Notes: generated by a model not told the origin, from the sequence alone. DNA of 33,722 bases from Mycobacterium sp. (GCA_025966225.1 JAOPVI010000410.1:1-33722), one strand, 5' to 3'; counted from the first letter of the stretch, positions 16,944 through 26,068 are shown. Made by a program: numbers and translations.

Positions 16944-17902
16944 GCACGCCAACATCGGGACTGCCGAGCATCCGCGGTTTTCGTGTCCCGTTGGGCGGCC
17001 AACTCGCCGAGCTGGGCTACGCCGCGGGCTGGCGGCTCGTCCGCGCCATGCCGGAGTTCGCTGCGCGCAACGCCTTTGGCGCTGGTGCGCTGTATGCAGC
17101 GCGCGCCGGTGGGCCCGATCAGCTGCGCAAGAACCTCGCGCGGGTGATCGGCGTGCCGCCCGCCAAGGTGCCGGGCAGCCTGATTCGTGCTTCGCTGGCC
17201 TCCTACGCCCGATACTGGCGGGAGGCGTTCCGATTGCCGTCGATGAATCACGAAGTGCTCGCCCGAGAATTGCAGGATACCGCCGAGGGTGTCGAGCACG
17301 TCGAGCGAGCACTGGCCGCCGGCAAGGGGGCCATCCTGGCGTTGCCGCACAGCGGAAATTGGGACATGTCCGGCGTGTGGCTCACCAACAATTACGGCCG
17401 CTTCGCCACCGTCGCCGAGCGGCTCAAGCCCGAATCGCTGTACAAGCGTTTTCTCGCCTATCGGGAGAGTCTTGGCTTCGAGGTCATCCCGCTGACAGGC
17501 GGGGAGCGGCCTCCGTTCGAGATCCTCGCCGAACGGCTACGCGGCAACGGGCTGGTCTGCCTTATGTCCGATCGCGACCTGACACGTTCCGGTGTTCAGG
17601 TCAACCTCTTCGGCGAGCCAACCCGATTGCCCGCTGGCCCGGCCAAGTTGGCCCTCGCTACGGGCGCGGCCCTGTTGCCCATCCACAGCTTCTACAAGCC
17701 GGACATCGCGGTCACCAAACTCGCTGCACCGCTCGACACGTCGTCGGGTGACGTCACCGTCATCACCCAGGCACTGGCCGACCGGTTCGCGACCAACATC
17801 GCCGACCATCCCGCCGACTGGCACATGTTGCAGCCGCAGTGGATTGCCGATCTGTCTGAAGAACGCCGCGCCCGACTCGGAGCAACGGACGAGGGAGGCT
17901 AA
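16940..17902 (+). CDS. patA: phosphatidylinositol mannoside acyltransferase
   Basis: A 320-residue HtrB/LpxL-type acyltransferase. It transfers palmitate from palmitoyl-CoA to the 6-position of the mannose on PIM1/PIM2 at the cytoplasmic face of the membrane. The HxxxxD motif is visible in LALPHSGNWDMSG. The start is GTG 16940, overlapping the pgsA1 stop, which gives a length close to that of M. tuberculosis PatA (316 aa as remembered); the frame is open further upstream but only inside pgsA1. The stop TAA shares one base with the pimA ATG. The gene sits directly between the enzymes that make its lipid substrate. Confidence 0.96.
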   Translation: MSTPTSGLPSIRGFRVPLGGQLAELGYAAGWRLVRAMPEFAARNAFGAGALYAARAGGPDQLRKNLARVIGVPPAKVPGSLIRASLASYARYWREAFRLPSMNHEVLARELQDTAEGVEHVERALAAGKGAILALPHSGNWDMSGVWLTNNYGRFATVAERLKPESLYKRFLAYRESLGFEVIPLTGGERPPFEILAERLRGNGLVCLMSDRDLTRSGVQVNLFGEPTRLPAGPAKLALATGAALLPIHSFYKPDIAVTKLAAPLDTSSGDVTVITQALADRFATNIADHPADWHMLQPQWIADLSEERRARLGATDEGG

Positions 17903-19062
17903 TGCGCATCGGCATGGTCTGCCCCTATTCGTTCGACGTACCCGGAGGCGTTCAGGCCCACGTTCTGCAGCTCGCCGAGGTGATGCTCGGCTACGGGCAC
18001 GAGGTCAGCGTGCTGGCGCCGTCGTCGCCGCACGTGACACTGCCCGACTACGTCGTCTCCGGCGGCAAGGCCGTGCCCATCCCGTACAACGGGTCCGTCG
18101 CACGGCTGCGATTCGGGCCAGCCACGCACCGCAAGGTCAAGAAGTGGATCCTCGAGGGCGACTTCGACGTCCTGCACGTGCACGAGCCCAATGCGCCGAG
18201 CCTTTCGATGCTCGCCCTCATGGTCGCCGAGGGGCCCATCGTCGCAACTTTCCACACGTCGACCACGAAGTCGTTGACGCTCAGCGTCTTTCAGGGCATC
18301 CTGCGGCCCTGGCACGAGAAGATCGTCGGCCGCATCGCGGTCTCCGACCTGGCGCGGCGCTGGCAGATGGAGGCGCTCGGTTCGGACGCCGTCCAGATTC
18401 CCAACGGAGTCGACGTGGCGTCGTTCGCGTCCGCGCCGAAGCTGGATGGATATCCGCGGGCGGGGAAGTCCGTGCTGTTCCTCGGCCGCTTCGACGAGCC
18501 GCGCAAGGGCATGGAAGTCCTGCTGGGTGCACTACCCGCGTTGGTCGAGGCGTTCCCCGACGTCGAGGTGCTGGTCGTCGGACGCGGCGACGAGCAAGCC
18601 CTTCGGGAAGAAGCCGGTGAGCTCGCCGGACATCTGACCCTCCTCGGACAGGTCGACGATGCGGCGAAGGCCTCGGCGATGCGCAGCGTCGACGTGTATT
18701 GCGCCCCCCACACCGGCGGCGAGAGCTTCGGCATCGTGCTGGTCGAGGCCATGGCCGCAGGCACTGCGGTGGTGGCCAGCGATCTGGACGCCTTCCGCCG
18801 CGTGCTCGAGGACGGTGCGGCGGGCCGGTTGGTGCGGGTCGACGATGCGCCGGGATTGGCCACGGCGTTGGTCGCGGTGTTGTCCGACGACGCGATGCGG
18901 CAACGGTACGTCGAGGCGGCCGCCGACGCGGTCCGTCAGTACGACTGGTCGGTGGTGGCGCGCGAGATCCTGCGCGTATACGAGACGGTCGCCGGCGCGA
19001 GCGTGAAGGTCCGGGTGGCGGGCTCAACGAGCAAGAGCGAAGCGGCTAGGGGTACGGCGTGA
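17902..19062 (+). CDS. pimA: GDP-mannose-dependent phosphatidylinositol alpha-mannosyltransferase
   Basis: A 386-residue GT4-family (GT-B fold) glycosyltransferase. It adds the first mannose to the 2-position of myo-inositol of phosphatidylinositol. Visible landmarks are the N-terminal GGVQAHVLQLAEVMLGYGHE, His in ATFHTSTTKS, the Arg/Lys of FDEPRKGMEVLL that bind GDP-mannose phosphates, and the EX7E-type motif GESFGIVLVEAM. ATG 17902 follows a good GAGGGAGG at 17891-17898. The C-terminal 20 residues are polar and probably disordered. The gene is embedded in the pgsA1-patA-pimA operon. Confidence 0.97.
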   Translation: MRIGMVCPYSFDVPGGVQAHVLQLAEVMLGYGHEVSVLAPSSPHVTLPDYVVSGGKAVPIPYNGSVARLRFGPATHRKVKKWILEGDFDVLHVHEPNAPSLSMLALMVAEGPIVATFHTSTTKSLTLSVFQGILRPWHEKIVGRIAVSDLARRWQMEALGSDAVQIPNGVDVASFASAPKLDGYPRAGKSVLFLGRFDEPRKGMEVLLGALPALVEAFPDVEVLVVGRGDEQALREEAGELAGHLTLLGQVDDAAKASAMRSVDVYCAPHTGGESFGIVLVEAMAAGTAVVASDLDAFRRVLEDGAAGRLVRVDDAPGLATALVAVLSDDAMRQRYVEAAADAVRQYDWSVVAREILRVYETVAGASVKVRVAGSTSKSEAARGTA

Positions 19063-20093
19063 TCACGTGGATCGTGGTCGGCGCGCTGGTCGGGCTTCTG
19101 GTCGCCGTCGTGGTCGTGATGGGCGCATGGGCGCTGCAGACCGCAAGCAGGCTGAACCGACTACACGTCCGATACGACCTGTCGTGGCAGGCGCTCGACG
19201 GCGCACTCGGGCGGCGCGCCGTGGTGGCGCGGGCGGTGGCCACCGATGCCTACGGACGCAGCCCGGCGGGCAAGCAGTTGGCGGCGCTTGCGGCTACCGC
19301 CGAACGGGCGCCCAGATCGGGCCGCGAGGCCGCAGAGAACGAATTGTCGACGGCCCTGGCACTGGTCGATCCCGCGTCGCTTCCGGTCGCGCTGGTGGCC
19401 GAGGCGGCCGACGCCGAGGCGCGTGTGCTGCTGGCCCGACGCTTTCACAATGACGCCGTCCGCGACACCCTCGCGCTGCGTGAGCGACCGCTGGTGCGCT
19501 GGTTTCACCTCGGCGGAACTGCGGCGATGCCAACCTATTTCGAGATCGCCGAACTCGCAGCGCAGGACACCGTCGGGCAGGTCAGCAGGCGCACGTCGGC
19601 GCGCGTCGTGCTCCTCGACGAGGACGGGTGCGTGCTGCTGTTCCGCGGTTCGGACCCGGCCACCGAGTCCGACGAGGCGCCGCATTGGTGGTTCACGATC
19701 GGCGGTGCCGTCCAGCCAGGAGAGCAGCTCCCGGAGGCCGCCGCCCGTGAGCTCGCAGAGGAGACCGGACTTCGGGTCAGTCCGGCCGACCTGATCGGGC
19801 CGGTGTGGCGGCGCGACGCGGTGATCGACTTCAACGGGTCGGTGATGCGTAGCGAGGAGATGTTCTTCGTCTACCGCGTGGCTCGGTTCGAGCCGTCGAC
19901 CAACGGGCACACGGCGCTCGAACGCCGCTACATCCACGGCCACCGCTGGTGTGACGAGGTTGCCATCCGTGCCCTGGCGGATGGAGGCGAGGCGGTGTAT
20001 CCGGTGCAGCTCGGAGATTTGCTCGTGGACGCGGTCGCCATCGCCGACCAGCGGTCGGGGCAGCAACCACGCCAACTGCAGTCGATTCGGTGA
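19059..20093 (+). CDS. membrane-anchored Nudix hydrolase (Rv2609c-like)
   Basis: A 344-residue protein with one N-terminal membrane segment (about 3-27, [20 protein letters not shown]), a helical middle region similar to LemA-type stretches ([19 protein letters not shown]) and a C-terminal Nudix domain. The Nudix box is intact: [20 protein letters not shown] continuing into ETGL. Nudix enzymes hydrolyse nucleoside diphosphates linked to another group; the substrate is unknown here. GTG 19059 overlaps the pimA stop (GTGA), so it belongs to the PIM operon. Gene order matches Rv2609c next to pimA. Confidence 0.88.
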   Translation: MITWIVVGALVGLLVAVVVVMGAWALQTASRLNRLHVRYDLSWQALDGALGRRAVVARAVATDAYGRSPAGKQLAALAATAERAPRSGREAAENELSTALALVDPASLPVALVAEAADAEARVLLARRFHNDAVRDTLALRERPLVRWFHLGGTAAMPTYFEIAELAAQDTVGQVSRRTSARVVLLDEDGCVLLFRGSDPATESDEAPHWWFTIGGAVQPGEQLPEAAARELAEETGLRVSPADLIGPVWRRDAVIDFNGSVMRSEEMFFVYRVARFEPSTNGHTALERRYIHGHRWCDEVAIRALADGGEAVYPVQLGDLLVDAVAIADQRSGQQPRQLQSIR

Positions 20094-20137
20094 TTCCCGG
20101 ACGAGCGTGCGGGTCACCAGCGATTTGGCCCGGCCAC

Positions 20138-20143
20138 TAGACT
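20138..20143 (+). promoter_or_regulatory. candidate -10 element upstream of pdxS
   Basis: TAGACT fits the mycobacterial -10 element and lies 29 bp before GTG 20173, with GGAGGAG at 20160-20166 in between. No clear -35 is present. pdxS could also be read through from the PIM operon. Confidence 0.35.
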
Positions 20144-20172
20144 GGTTCAGTACTTATTTGGAGGAGTTGGCA

Positions 20173-21129
20173 GTGGATATCGGCGGGCAGGAGCGAAGCG
20201 ACCGGGGAATCAGTGGCGCCGCTGAGAGGAACGGGTCTGCGGAGGGCAACCAGACGGGCACCGCTCGCGTGAAACGCGGCATGGCCGAGATGCTGAAGGG
20301 CGGCGTCATCATGGACGTCGTCACCCCGGAACAGGCACGCATCGCCGAGGGCGCAGGCGCCGTCGCAGTGATGGCACTCGAACGCGTCCCCGCCGACATC
20401 CGCGCGCAGGGCGGCGTGTCCCGGATGAGCGACCCCGACATGATCGAGGGCATCATCGCCGCGGTCACCATCCCGGTGATGGCCAAGGCGCGCATCGGCC
20501 ACTTCGTCGAGGCGCAGATTCTGCAGAGCCTCGGCGTGGACTACGTCGACGAGTCCGAGGTGCTCACCCCGGCCGACTACGCCAACCACATCGACAAGTG
20601 GAAGTTCACCGTGCCGTTCGTGTGCGGTGCGACCAACCTGGGCGAGGCGTTGCGACGGCTCACCGAGGGTGCGGCCATGATCCGCTCCAAGGGTGAGGCA
20701 GGCACCGGGGACGTCTCCAACGCCACCACTCACATGCGCAAGATCGGTGGCGAGATCCGTAGGCTCACCTCGCTGTCGGAGGACGAATTGTTCGTCGCGG
20801 CAAAGGAATTGCAGGCGCCGTACGACCTGGTGGTCGAGGTGGCGCGCGCAGGAAAGCTGCCGGTGACCCTGTTCACCGCCGGTGGCATCGCCACGCCTGC
20901 CGACGCCGCGATGATGATGCAACTCGGGGCCGAGGGCGTGTTCGTCGGTTCGGGCATCTTCAAGTCCGGTGACCCGGCGGCGCGGGCGGCGGCGATCGTC
21001 AAGGCCACCACGTTCTACGACGACCCGGACATGCTGGCCAAGGTGTCGCGGGGGCTGGGCGAGGCCATGGTCGGCATCAACGTGGAGGACATCGCGCAGC
21101 CTCACCGGCTCGCAGAACGCGGCTGGTAA
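20173..21129 (+). CDS. pdxS: pyridoxal 5'-phosphate synthase, synthase subunit
   Basis: A 318-residue TIM-barrel subunit of the deoxyxylulose-5-phosphate-independent PLP synthase. It condenses ribose 5-phosphate, glyceraldehyde 3-phosphate and ammonia supplied by PdxT. The Schiff-base lysine is in [10 protein letters not shown] and the second lysine in [11 protein letters not shown]. The conserved protein starts near [12 protein letters not shown]. Before it lies a polar tail of about 34 residues rich in Gly, Ser and Asn, longer than I remember in M. tuberculosis (299 aa). GTG 20173 is chosen because GGAGGAG sits 6 nt upstream; an in-frame extension to 19951 lies inside the Nudix gene. Confidence 0.96.
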   Translation: MDIGGQERSDRGISGAAERNGSAEGNQTGTARVKRGMAEMLKGGVIMDVVTPEQARIAEGAGAVAVMALERVPADIRAQGGVSRMSDPDMIEGIIAAVTIPVMAKARIGHFVEAQILQSLGVDYVDESEVLTPADYANHIDKWKFTVPFVCGATNLGEALRRLTEGAAMIRSKGEAGTGDVSNATTHMRKIGGEIRRLTSLSEDELFVAAKELQAPYDLVVEVARAGKLPVTLFTAGGIATPADAAMMMQLGAEGVFVGSGIFKSGDPAARAAAIVKATTFYDDPDMLAKVSRGLGEAMVGINVEDIAQPHRLAERGW

Positions 21130-21171
21130 CGGCGATGGGCGCTGGCACGAAGAGCAGACGACACTAGCCGC

Positions 21172-22017
21172 ATGGCGATCGAGGAAATCCTTGATCTCGA
21201 GCAGCTCGAGGTCGACATCTATCGCGGTCGTGTGTTCAGTCCCGAATCCGGCTTTCTGCAGCGCACCTTCGGAGGCCACGTCGCGGGCCAGTCGTTGGTT
21301 TCGGCGGTGCGCACCGTGGATCCGAAGTATCAGGTGCACTCGCTGCACGGCTACTTCCTGCGGCCGGGCGATGCCCAGGCGCGTGCGGTGTACACGGTGG
21401 AGCGCCTGCGCGATGGCGGATCGTTCTGCACCCGCCGGGTGAATGCGATCCAACATGGCAAGACCATCTTCTCCATGTCGGCGTCGTTCCAGGCCGACCA
21501 GAGCGGCATCGAGCATCAGGACGCCATGCCTGCCGCGCCGCCACCCGACGATCTGCCCGGATTCCGGTCGGGTGGAGCGTTCGACGACGCCGGCTTCGCG
21601 CAGTTCGCGGAGTGGGACGTGCGCATCGTGCCCCTTGACCGGGTGGCCCGGCTGCCCGGCAAGGCCTCTCAGCAGCAGGTGTGGTTCCGGCACACCGACC
21701 CGCTGCCAGACGACCCGGTGCTGCACATCTGCGCCCTGGCGTATATGAGTGACCTGACGCTGTTGGGTTCTGCGCAGGTCAACCACCCCGACGAACGCAA
21801 GCACCTGATGATCGCGTCGCTGGATCACGCGATGTGGTTCATGCGGCCGTTCCGTGCCGACGAATGGCTGCTGTATGACCAGTCGTCGCCGTCGGCCTGC
21901 GGTGGGCGTGCCCTGACGCAGGGCAAGATCTTCAACCAGTACGGCGAGCTGGTCGCGGCGGTAATGCAGGAAGGGCTGACCCGCTACCAGCGCGACTTCA
22001 CGCCCCTCAGCAGGTGA
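21172..22017 (+). CDS. tesB: acyl-CoA thioesterase II
   Basis: A 281-residue double-hotdog thioesterase that cleaves acyl-CoA to free acid and CoA. Family landmarks are [18 protein letters not shown] near the N-terminus, [11 protein letters not shown], the middle [20 protein letters not shown] and the C-terminal [20 protein letters not shown] followed by VMQEGLTR, containing the expected Thr and Gln. Its place between pdxS and pdxT matches tesB2 (Rv2605c). The stop overlaps the pdxT GTG (GTGA), so a lipid enzyme is translationally linked to a vitamin B6 gene. Confidence 0.95.
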   Translation: MAIEEILDLEQLEVDIYRGRVFSPESGFLQRTFGGHVAGQSLVSAVRTVDPKYQVHSLHGYFLRPGDAQARAVYTVERLRDGGSFCTRRVNAIQHGKTIFSMSASFQADQSGIEHQDAMPAAPPPDDLPGFRSGGAFDDAGFAQFAEWDVRIVPLDRVARLPGKASQQQVWFRHTDPLPDDPVLHICALAYMSDLTLLGSAQVNHPDERKHLMIASLDHAMWFMRPFRADEWLLYDQSSPSACGGRALTQGKIFNQYGELVAAVMQEGLTRYQRDFTPLSR

Positions 22018-22607
22018 CCGTGCGCGTCGGCGTCCTTGCGCTGCAAGGGGATACCCGTGAGCATTTGGCGGCGTTGAGCGAAGCGGGCGCCGAAGCCGTC
22101 AAGGTGCGCCGGGTATCCGAACTGGATTCCGTTGATGCCCTCGTCATTCCCGGCGGGGAATCGACGACGATGAGCAAGTTGCTGCGGGAGTTCGAGTTGA
22201 TGGACCCGCTGCGGATCCGGTTGGCCGACGGCATGCCCGCGTACGGGTCGTGCGCAGGCATGATCCTGCTCGCCACCGAGATCGTCGATGCGGGCGTGCC
22301 GGGTCGCGAGGCGTTGCCGTTGGGTGCCATCGACATGACCGTACGTCGCAATGCCTTTGGCCGACAGGTCGATTCATTCGAAGGCGACATCGCGTTCGAA
22401 GGGCTGGACGAATCCATGCACGCGGTGTTCATCAGGGCGCCATGGGTGGAGCGGGTCGGGGCGGACGTTCAGGTGTTGGCAGAGGCGGCGGGGCACCCCG
22501 TCGCGGTCCGGCAGGGCCGCATGTTGGCGACGTCGTTCCACCCGGAGATGACCGGTGATCGTCGGGTGCACCAACTTTTCGTCGACATCGTTGACGGTCG
22601 AGGCTAG
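22014..22607 (+). CDS. pdxT: pyridoxal 5'-phosphate synthase, glutaminase subunit
   Basis: A 197-residue class I glutamine amidotransferase. It releases ammonia from glutamine and channels it to PdxS. The nucleophile is Cys80 in AYGSCAGM, and the His and Glu of the triad are in FHPEMTGD. The oxyanion segment is [11 protein letters not shown] 22014 overlaps the tesB stop and gives a length almost equal to the M. tuberculosis protein (198 aa). The next plus-strand core gene, yebC, is 2.4 kb away because a monooxygenase/TetR pair intervenes. Confidence 0.97.
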   Translation: MTVRVGVLALQGDTREHLAALSEAGAEAVKVRRVSELDSVDALVIPGGESTTMSKLLREFELMDPLRIRLADGMPAYGSCAGMILLATEIVDAGVPGREALPLGAIDMTVRRNAFGRQVDSFEGDIAFEGLDESMHAVFIRAPWVERVGADVQVLAEAAGHPVAVRQGRMLATSFHPEMTGDRRVHQLFVDIVDGRG

Positions 22608-22702
22608 CGACATCGCAACTACGGCAGCTGTTGGCGAAGCCATTCGACGACCATCGGGATCGAACATCGACCGGGCGTCGATGTCGAAGGTGTACATGTC
22701 GG

Positions 22703-24268
22703 TCACCGGGCAATCTGAGCGAAGTAGTCGGCGACGCCGGTCCGGTCGTCCAGGGCGGTGACGGCGCCGAGGTAACCATCGGGCCGGACGACCACGCGGC
22801 CGCCGTCGGCCAGCCCGAATCGCTTGGCGACCAGACCATCCGGGTCGGCGACCACGATGTCGTATCCGCCGACCGGAGCGCCGTCGGCCGTGACCAGCAC
22901 CTGCGTCTGACCGGCCGGCCCGGCGGCGGGTGCCGGAGCGTTGCCCGCAACCGTGAGCACCGTGTGGCCGGCGTGGTCGGGCTCCCACGCGGCGCTGAGC
23001 TGCTTCTGGAGTCCGGCGTCGTCGATGTGCGGGACATGCTGACCAGCGCTCACTTTGGCGTTCCGCGGACCCGAGGTCAGTACGGCCGGGCTGTTCTTGT
23101 AGGCGATGTTGGTCTCCGTGATGTTGCTCGCCATCACACGCACTGCGGGCGGTACGTGGCCAATGACCTTTACGACCGCGTTGCGCGCCACCCGCGCAAG
23201 GCCTTTGAGCGTGCCGACCTTCGTCAACGTGCTGGTGAAGTCGATGACGCGCTTGCCGACGGGGTGCCGCTCGGCGTTATAGCTGTCCAGCAGCGCAGCT
23301 CCGGCGTCACCCTTGATCACCTCCGCGAGCTTCCAGCACAGGTTGAACGCGTCCTGCATGCCGGTGTTCATGCCCTGGCCCCCCGCGGGGCTGTGGATGT
23401 GGGCAGCGTCGCCGGCGAGAAACACTCGCCCATGGCGGTATTCGGGCACCTGGCCGTGGTGAATCTCGAAACAGGTCACCCAGTGCGGGGTGGTGATGGT
23501 GACGCCGCCGATGCGTCTGTCGACGATCTTCTGAAGCTGGTCGATGGTGGGGTTCAGATTCAACGGGGCACCTGGCGCGTCGTGGATCTGCGCAAGGAAC
23601 CGCACGCGGCCACCGCGCATCGGCAACGTCACGACCGGGCCGTCGGAGTCGAAATAGGTATACATGTTCGTGTTGTCGAAGTGCGGCTCGACCTCCACAT
23701 CGCCGAGGATGAAGCGCTCACCGTTGAACGACCCTTGCAGCTTGGTGCCCACCAGCCGGCGCACGCTGCTGTGGCCGCCATCGGTGCCGAGGACCCACGA
23801 GGTGTCGACTTGCTCGGTAGTCCCGTCGGCGCGTTGCAGCACGAGGTGCACCGCGTCGGCATCCTGCCGCAACTCGGTCAGTGTGAGGCCCCGGTCGATG
23901 GTTACGCCGAGCCCGTTCAGATGTTCGGTCAGCACCCGTTCGGTCTCGGTCTGCGCGGTGATGAGGGTGTAGGCAAACTGGCTGTCCACGCTGTCGAGCG
24001 GCGCCCGGAACATCTTCTTGCCGTTGGCGAACATGTTCATCCCCGTCGACTTCACGCCGGTGGCGATGAGGTCGTCGAGGATCCCCATTCGGTCGAGCAT
24101 GTCGCAGCTGCGGGCGTGGATTGCGATGGCACGGGACTCGGTGGTCGGCTGGTCGAGCTTGTCGATGATCCGGACCCGGATGCCGCGGCGGGCGAGCTCG
24201 CAGCCGGCGACGAGGCCAACGGGCCCTGCGCCGACGACGACCACTGTGGGGTTCTGGGCGGTGCTCAT
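22703..24268 (-). CDS. FAD-dependent aromatic-ring monooxygenase (PheA/TfdB type)
   Basis: A 521-residue group A flavoprotein hydroxylase. The Rossmann motif GAGPVG is at 13-18, the DG motif at about 162-170 (GTDGGHSSVRR) and the GD motif at about 286 (GDAAHIHSPAGGQGMNTGMQ). The C-terminal third (about 370-521) is the thioredoxin-like domain of phenol-hydroxylase relatives. Such enzymes use NAD(P)H and O2 to hydroxylate phenols, polyketides or antibiotics; the substrate is unknown. ATG 24268 has AGGAGAAG upstream. It is divergent from a TetR gene with two palindromes between them, so it is probably substrate-induced. It converges on pdxT with 95 bp between. Confidence 0.9.
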   Translation of the reverse strand: MSTAQNPTVVVVGAGPVGLVAGCELARRGIRVRIIDKLDQPTTESRAIAIHARSCDMLDRMGILDDLIATGVKSTGMNMFANGKKMFRAPLDSVDSQFAYTLITAQTETERVLTEHLNGLGVTIDRGLTLTELRQDADAVHLVLQRADGTTEQVDTSWVLGTDGGHSSVRRLVGTKLQGSFNGERFILGDVEVEPHFDNTNMYTYFDSDGPVVTLPMRGGRVRFLAQIHDAPGAPLNLNPTIDQLQKIVDRRIGGVTITTPHWVTCFEIHHGQVPEYRHGRVFLAGDAAHIHSPAGGQGMNTGMQDAFNLCWKLAEVIKGDAGAALLDSYNAERHPVGKRVIDFTSTLTKVGTLKGLARVARNAVVKVIGHVPPAVRVMASNITETNIAYKNSPAVLTSGPRNAKVSAGQHVPHIDDAGLQKQLSAAWEPDHAGHTVLTVAGNAPAPAAGPAGQTQVLVTADGAPVGGYDIVVADPDGLVAKRFGLADGGRVVVRPDGYLGAVTALDDRTGVADYFAQIAR

Positions 24269-24294
24269 GAGCTTCTCCTGGTTTCACGATCTGT

Positions 24295-24330
24295 TGAGAC
24301 TAGTCTCACTGTATGATGAAACTAGTCTCA
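24295..24330. promoter_or_regulatory. tandem TetR operators between the monooxygenase and tetR genes
   Basis: A perfect 14-bp palindrome, TGAGACTAGTCTCA (24295-24308), is repeated with one mismatch as TGAAACTAGTCTCA (24317-24330), 22 bp centre to centre. The central ACTAGTCT contains the -10-like hexamer TAGTCT on the plus strand in both copies, and on the minus strand TAGTCT in the first copy and TAGTTT in the second. Bound repressor would thus block both divergent promoters. Confidence 0.7.
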
Positions 24331-24363
24331 ACGCAAGATGAAATTAACGATGGGGTGAAACCG

Positions 24364-25005
24364 ATGGCCAAGAAGGCGATTCCGCCTGGTCCGCGAGACG
24401 AACGCGGGGTGCTGGCAGCGCGAATACTGGCCTCCGCGCGTGACGCCTTCGCCGATACCGGCTTGGCGGGAACGACCATCCGGGCGGTGGCTCGCGGCGC
24501 CGACGTTGACCCCGCGCTGGTGTATCACTACTTCGGCTCGAAGGAAGGTCTGCTCGACGCGGCGACAACGCCTCCACGGCGATGGCTGGAGAGCGTCGCA
24601 CAGACCTGGACGACACCGGTGCCCGACCTCGGCGGCGCATTGTTGCGGCTGATGCTTGGCGCCTGGGCAGACGACGAGATCGGTCCGGTCCTTCGCGCCG
24701 TCCTGCAGACCGCCGCGCACGATCCGGGCACCCGCGAGAAGCTTCGCAGGGTCGTCGAGGGCAGCCTGATGGGCGTCTCACACCTGGGCGTAGACGACCG
24801 TGACCGGCTGGTCCGGAGCGGACTGATCTCGTCGCAGCTCATGGGACTCGCGATGATGCGCTACGTCTGGAGGATCGAGCCGGTCGCTTCGATGGCCGAC
24901 GACGAGCTCGTCGCGGCCGTCGCGCCCAATCTGCAGCACTACATCGAGGGCGAGCTCGGGCGGTCCGAACCTGCACGTAGACTCGACGATCGGACTTCGC
25001 AGTAG
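24364..25005 (+). CDS. TetR family transcriptional regulator
   Basis: A 213-residue TetR repressor. The helix-turn-helix is AARILASARDAFADTGLAGT, then TIRAVARGADVDPALVYHYF, followed by GSKEGLLDAA and a C-terminal domain of the TetR_C type. ATG 24364 (MAKKAIPPGPRDERG) is chosen because the in-frame ATGs at 24313 and 24316 fall inside or next to the operators. A leaderless start at 24313 is possible, since TAGTCT ends 6 nt before it. It most likely represses itself and the divergent monooxygenase. yebC starts only 21 bp downstream. Confidence 0.88.
   Translation: MAKKAIPPGPRDERGVLAARILASARDAFADTGLAGTTIRAVARGADVDPALVYHYFGSKEGLLDAATTPPRRWLESVAQTWTTPVPDLGGALLRLMLGAWADDEIGPVLRAVLQTAAHDPGTREKLRRVVEGSLMGVSHLGVDDRDRLVRSGLISSQLMGLAMMRYVWRIEPVASMADDELVAAVAPNLQHYIEGELGRSEPARRLDDRTSQ
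24978..24983 (+). promoter_or_regulatory. candidate -10 element for yebC inside the tetR 3' end
   Basis: TAGACT, the same hexamer seen before pdxS, lies 43 bp before the yebC ATG. It would give yebC its own promoter independent of the TetR-regulated transcript. No good -35. Confidence 0.3.
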
Positions 25006-25026
25006 AGAAGAATGAGGTAGTAACTG

Positions 25027-25782
25027 ATGAGCGGCCATTCCAAGTGGGCGACCACCAAGCACCAGAAGGCCGTCAAGGACGCGCGCCGCGGCAAGGAATT
25101 CGCCCGGCTGATCAAGAACATCGAGGTCGCCGCCCGCACTGGCGGCGGTGATCCGGCGGGCAACCCGACGCTGTACGACGCCATCCAGAAGGCGAAGAAG
25201 ACGTCGGTGCCCAACGACAACATCGAGCGGGCGCGCAAGCGTGGCGCAGGCGAAGAGGCCGGCGGCGCCGACTGGCAGAACATCACCTACGAGGGGTATG
25301 GACCCAACGGTGTCGCGGTGCTCATCGAATGCCTGACCGACAACCGAAATCGGGCCGCCAGCGAGGTCCGTATCGCGATGACCCGTAACGGCGGCAACAT
25401 GGCCGACCCGGGCTCGGTGTCCTATCTGTTCACCCGCAAGGGCGTCGTCACGCTGGAGAAGAACGGCCTGTCCGAGGATGACGTGCTGACGGCCGTGCTC
25501 GAGGCGGGCGCGGAAGACGTCGTCGACCTCGGCGAGAGCTACGAGGTGGTCTCCGAACCCACCGACCTGGTCGCCGTGCGTACGGCGCTGCAGGACGCGG
25601 GTATCGACTACGACTCGGCCGAGGCGAGTTTCCAGCCCTCGGTCACTGTGCCCGTCGACCTCGATGGCGCCCGCAAGGTGCTGAAGCTCATCGACGCGCT
25701 CGAAGACAGTGACGACGTGCAAGACGTGTACTCCAACGTCGACATCCCCGACGAGGTCGCGGCGCAACTCGACGAGGACTGA
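25027..25782 (+). CDS. yebC: YebC/PmpR-family protein (Rv2603c orthologue)
   Basis: A 251-residue member of the YebC/TACO1 family. The N-terminus, [20 protein letters not shown] followed by [16 protein letters not shown], is diagnostic, and [20 protein letters not shown] and the [18 protein letters not shown] segment continue the match over full length. Members were annotated as DNA-binding regulators; more recent work links the family to translation of difficult sequences such as proline stretches. Which role applies here is not shown by sequence. In M. tuberculosis it directly follows pdxT; here an inserted pair separates them. Confidence 0.95.
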   Translation: MSGHSKWATTKHQKAVKDARRGKEFARLIKNIEVAARTGGGDPAGNPTLYDAIQKAKKTSVPNDNIERARKRGAGEEAGGADWQNITYEGYGPNGVAVLIECLTDNRNRAASEVRIAMTRNGGNMADPGSVSYLFTRKGVVTLEKNGLSEDDVLTAVLEAGAEDVVDLGESYEVVSEPTDLVAVRTALQDAGIDYDSAEASFQPSVTVPVDLDGARKVLKLIDALEDSDDVQDVYSNVDIPDEVAAQLDED

Positions 25783-25807
25783 CCCGGACCGCTAGGCCCT
25801 GTCGCCG

Positions 25808-26068
25808 TTAGCGATGCCCGCCTCCGCCGCCGCCGTGGTGGATGAACACCGGGCCGTCGAAGAGGAACGGGTATTGCTGCGGGTAGGAGACGGGCGGCGG
25901 GGTAGCGCTGAGTTGCACGTTTCCTGGCGTTTCGCACTGCGTGTTGCCCTCGGAGACGTTCGTGCAGTTCAGATGGTTCTCGGAGGCCATTGCCGCCGGG
26001 GCCGAGACGATGGCTGCCGCTGCGCCCGCCGCCAACAGCGGCGCGGCAAGGCGAAGGATGATGCTCAT
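25808..26068 (-). CDS. small secreted protein with Gly/His-rich tail
   Basis: An 86-residue protein. Residues 1-28 form a Sec signal peptide (LRLAAPLLAAGAAAAIVSAP, then AAMA before a probable cleavage). The mature part is about 58 residues, with two cysteines (35 and 45) ten apart that could form a disulfide, a Pro/Tyr segment (PPPVSYPQQYPF) and a tail HHGGGGGGHR that could bind metal. I recall similar unnamed mycobacterial secreted proteins, but no function. ATG 26068 has AGGAG upstream. A palindrome at 26084-26103 covers the promoter region. It is downstream of a TetR gene on the same strand. Confidence 0.75.
   Translation of the reverse strand: MSIILRLAAPLLAAGAAAAIVSAPAAMASENHLNCTNVSEGNTQCETPGNVQLSATPPPVSYPQQYPFLFDGPVFIHHGGGGGGHR

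Noticed and set aside
20137..21828. 563-codon minus-strand ORF opposite pdxS and tesB
   Set aside because: His/Arg/Asp-rich shadow with no motif; both opposite genes are certain.
22608..22702. Small minus-strand frame after the monooxygenase stop (MYTFDIDARSMFDPDG) and a shifted frame ending MVVEWLRQQLP
   Set aside because: Neither has a ribosome site or clear family match, and the first only stays open by running into pdxT. Treated as a 95-bp convergent gap.
22631..24316. 561-codon plus-strand ORF opposite the FAD monooxygenase
   Set aside because: Low-complexity shadow; the minus-strand frame has all three flavoprotein motifs.
25783..25807. Search for a terminator between yebC and the convergent secreted-protein gene
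   Set aside because: Only 25 bp and no stable inverted repeat visible.
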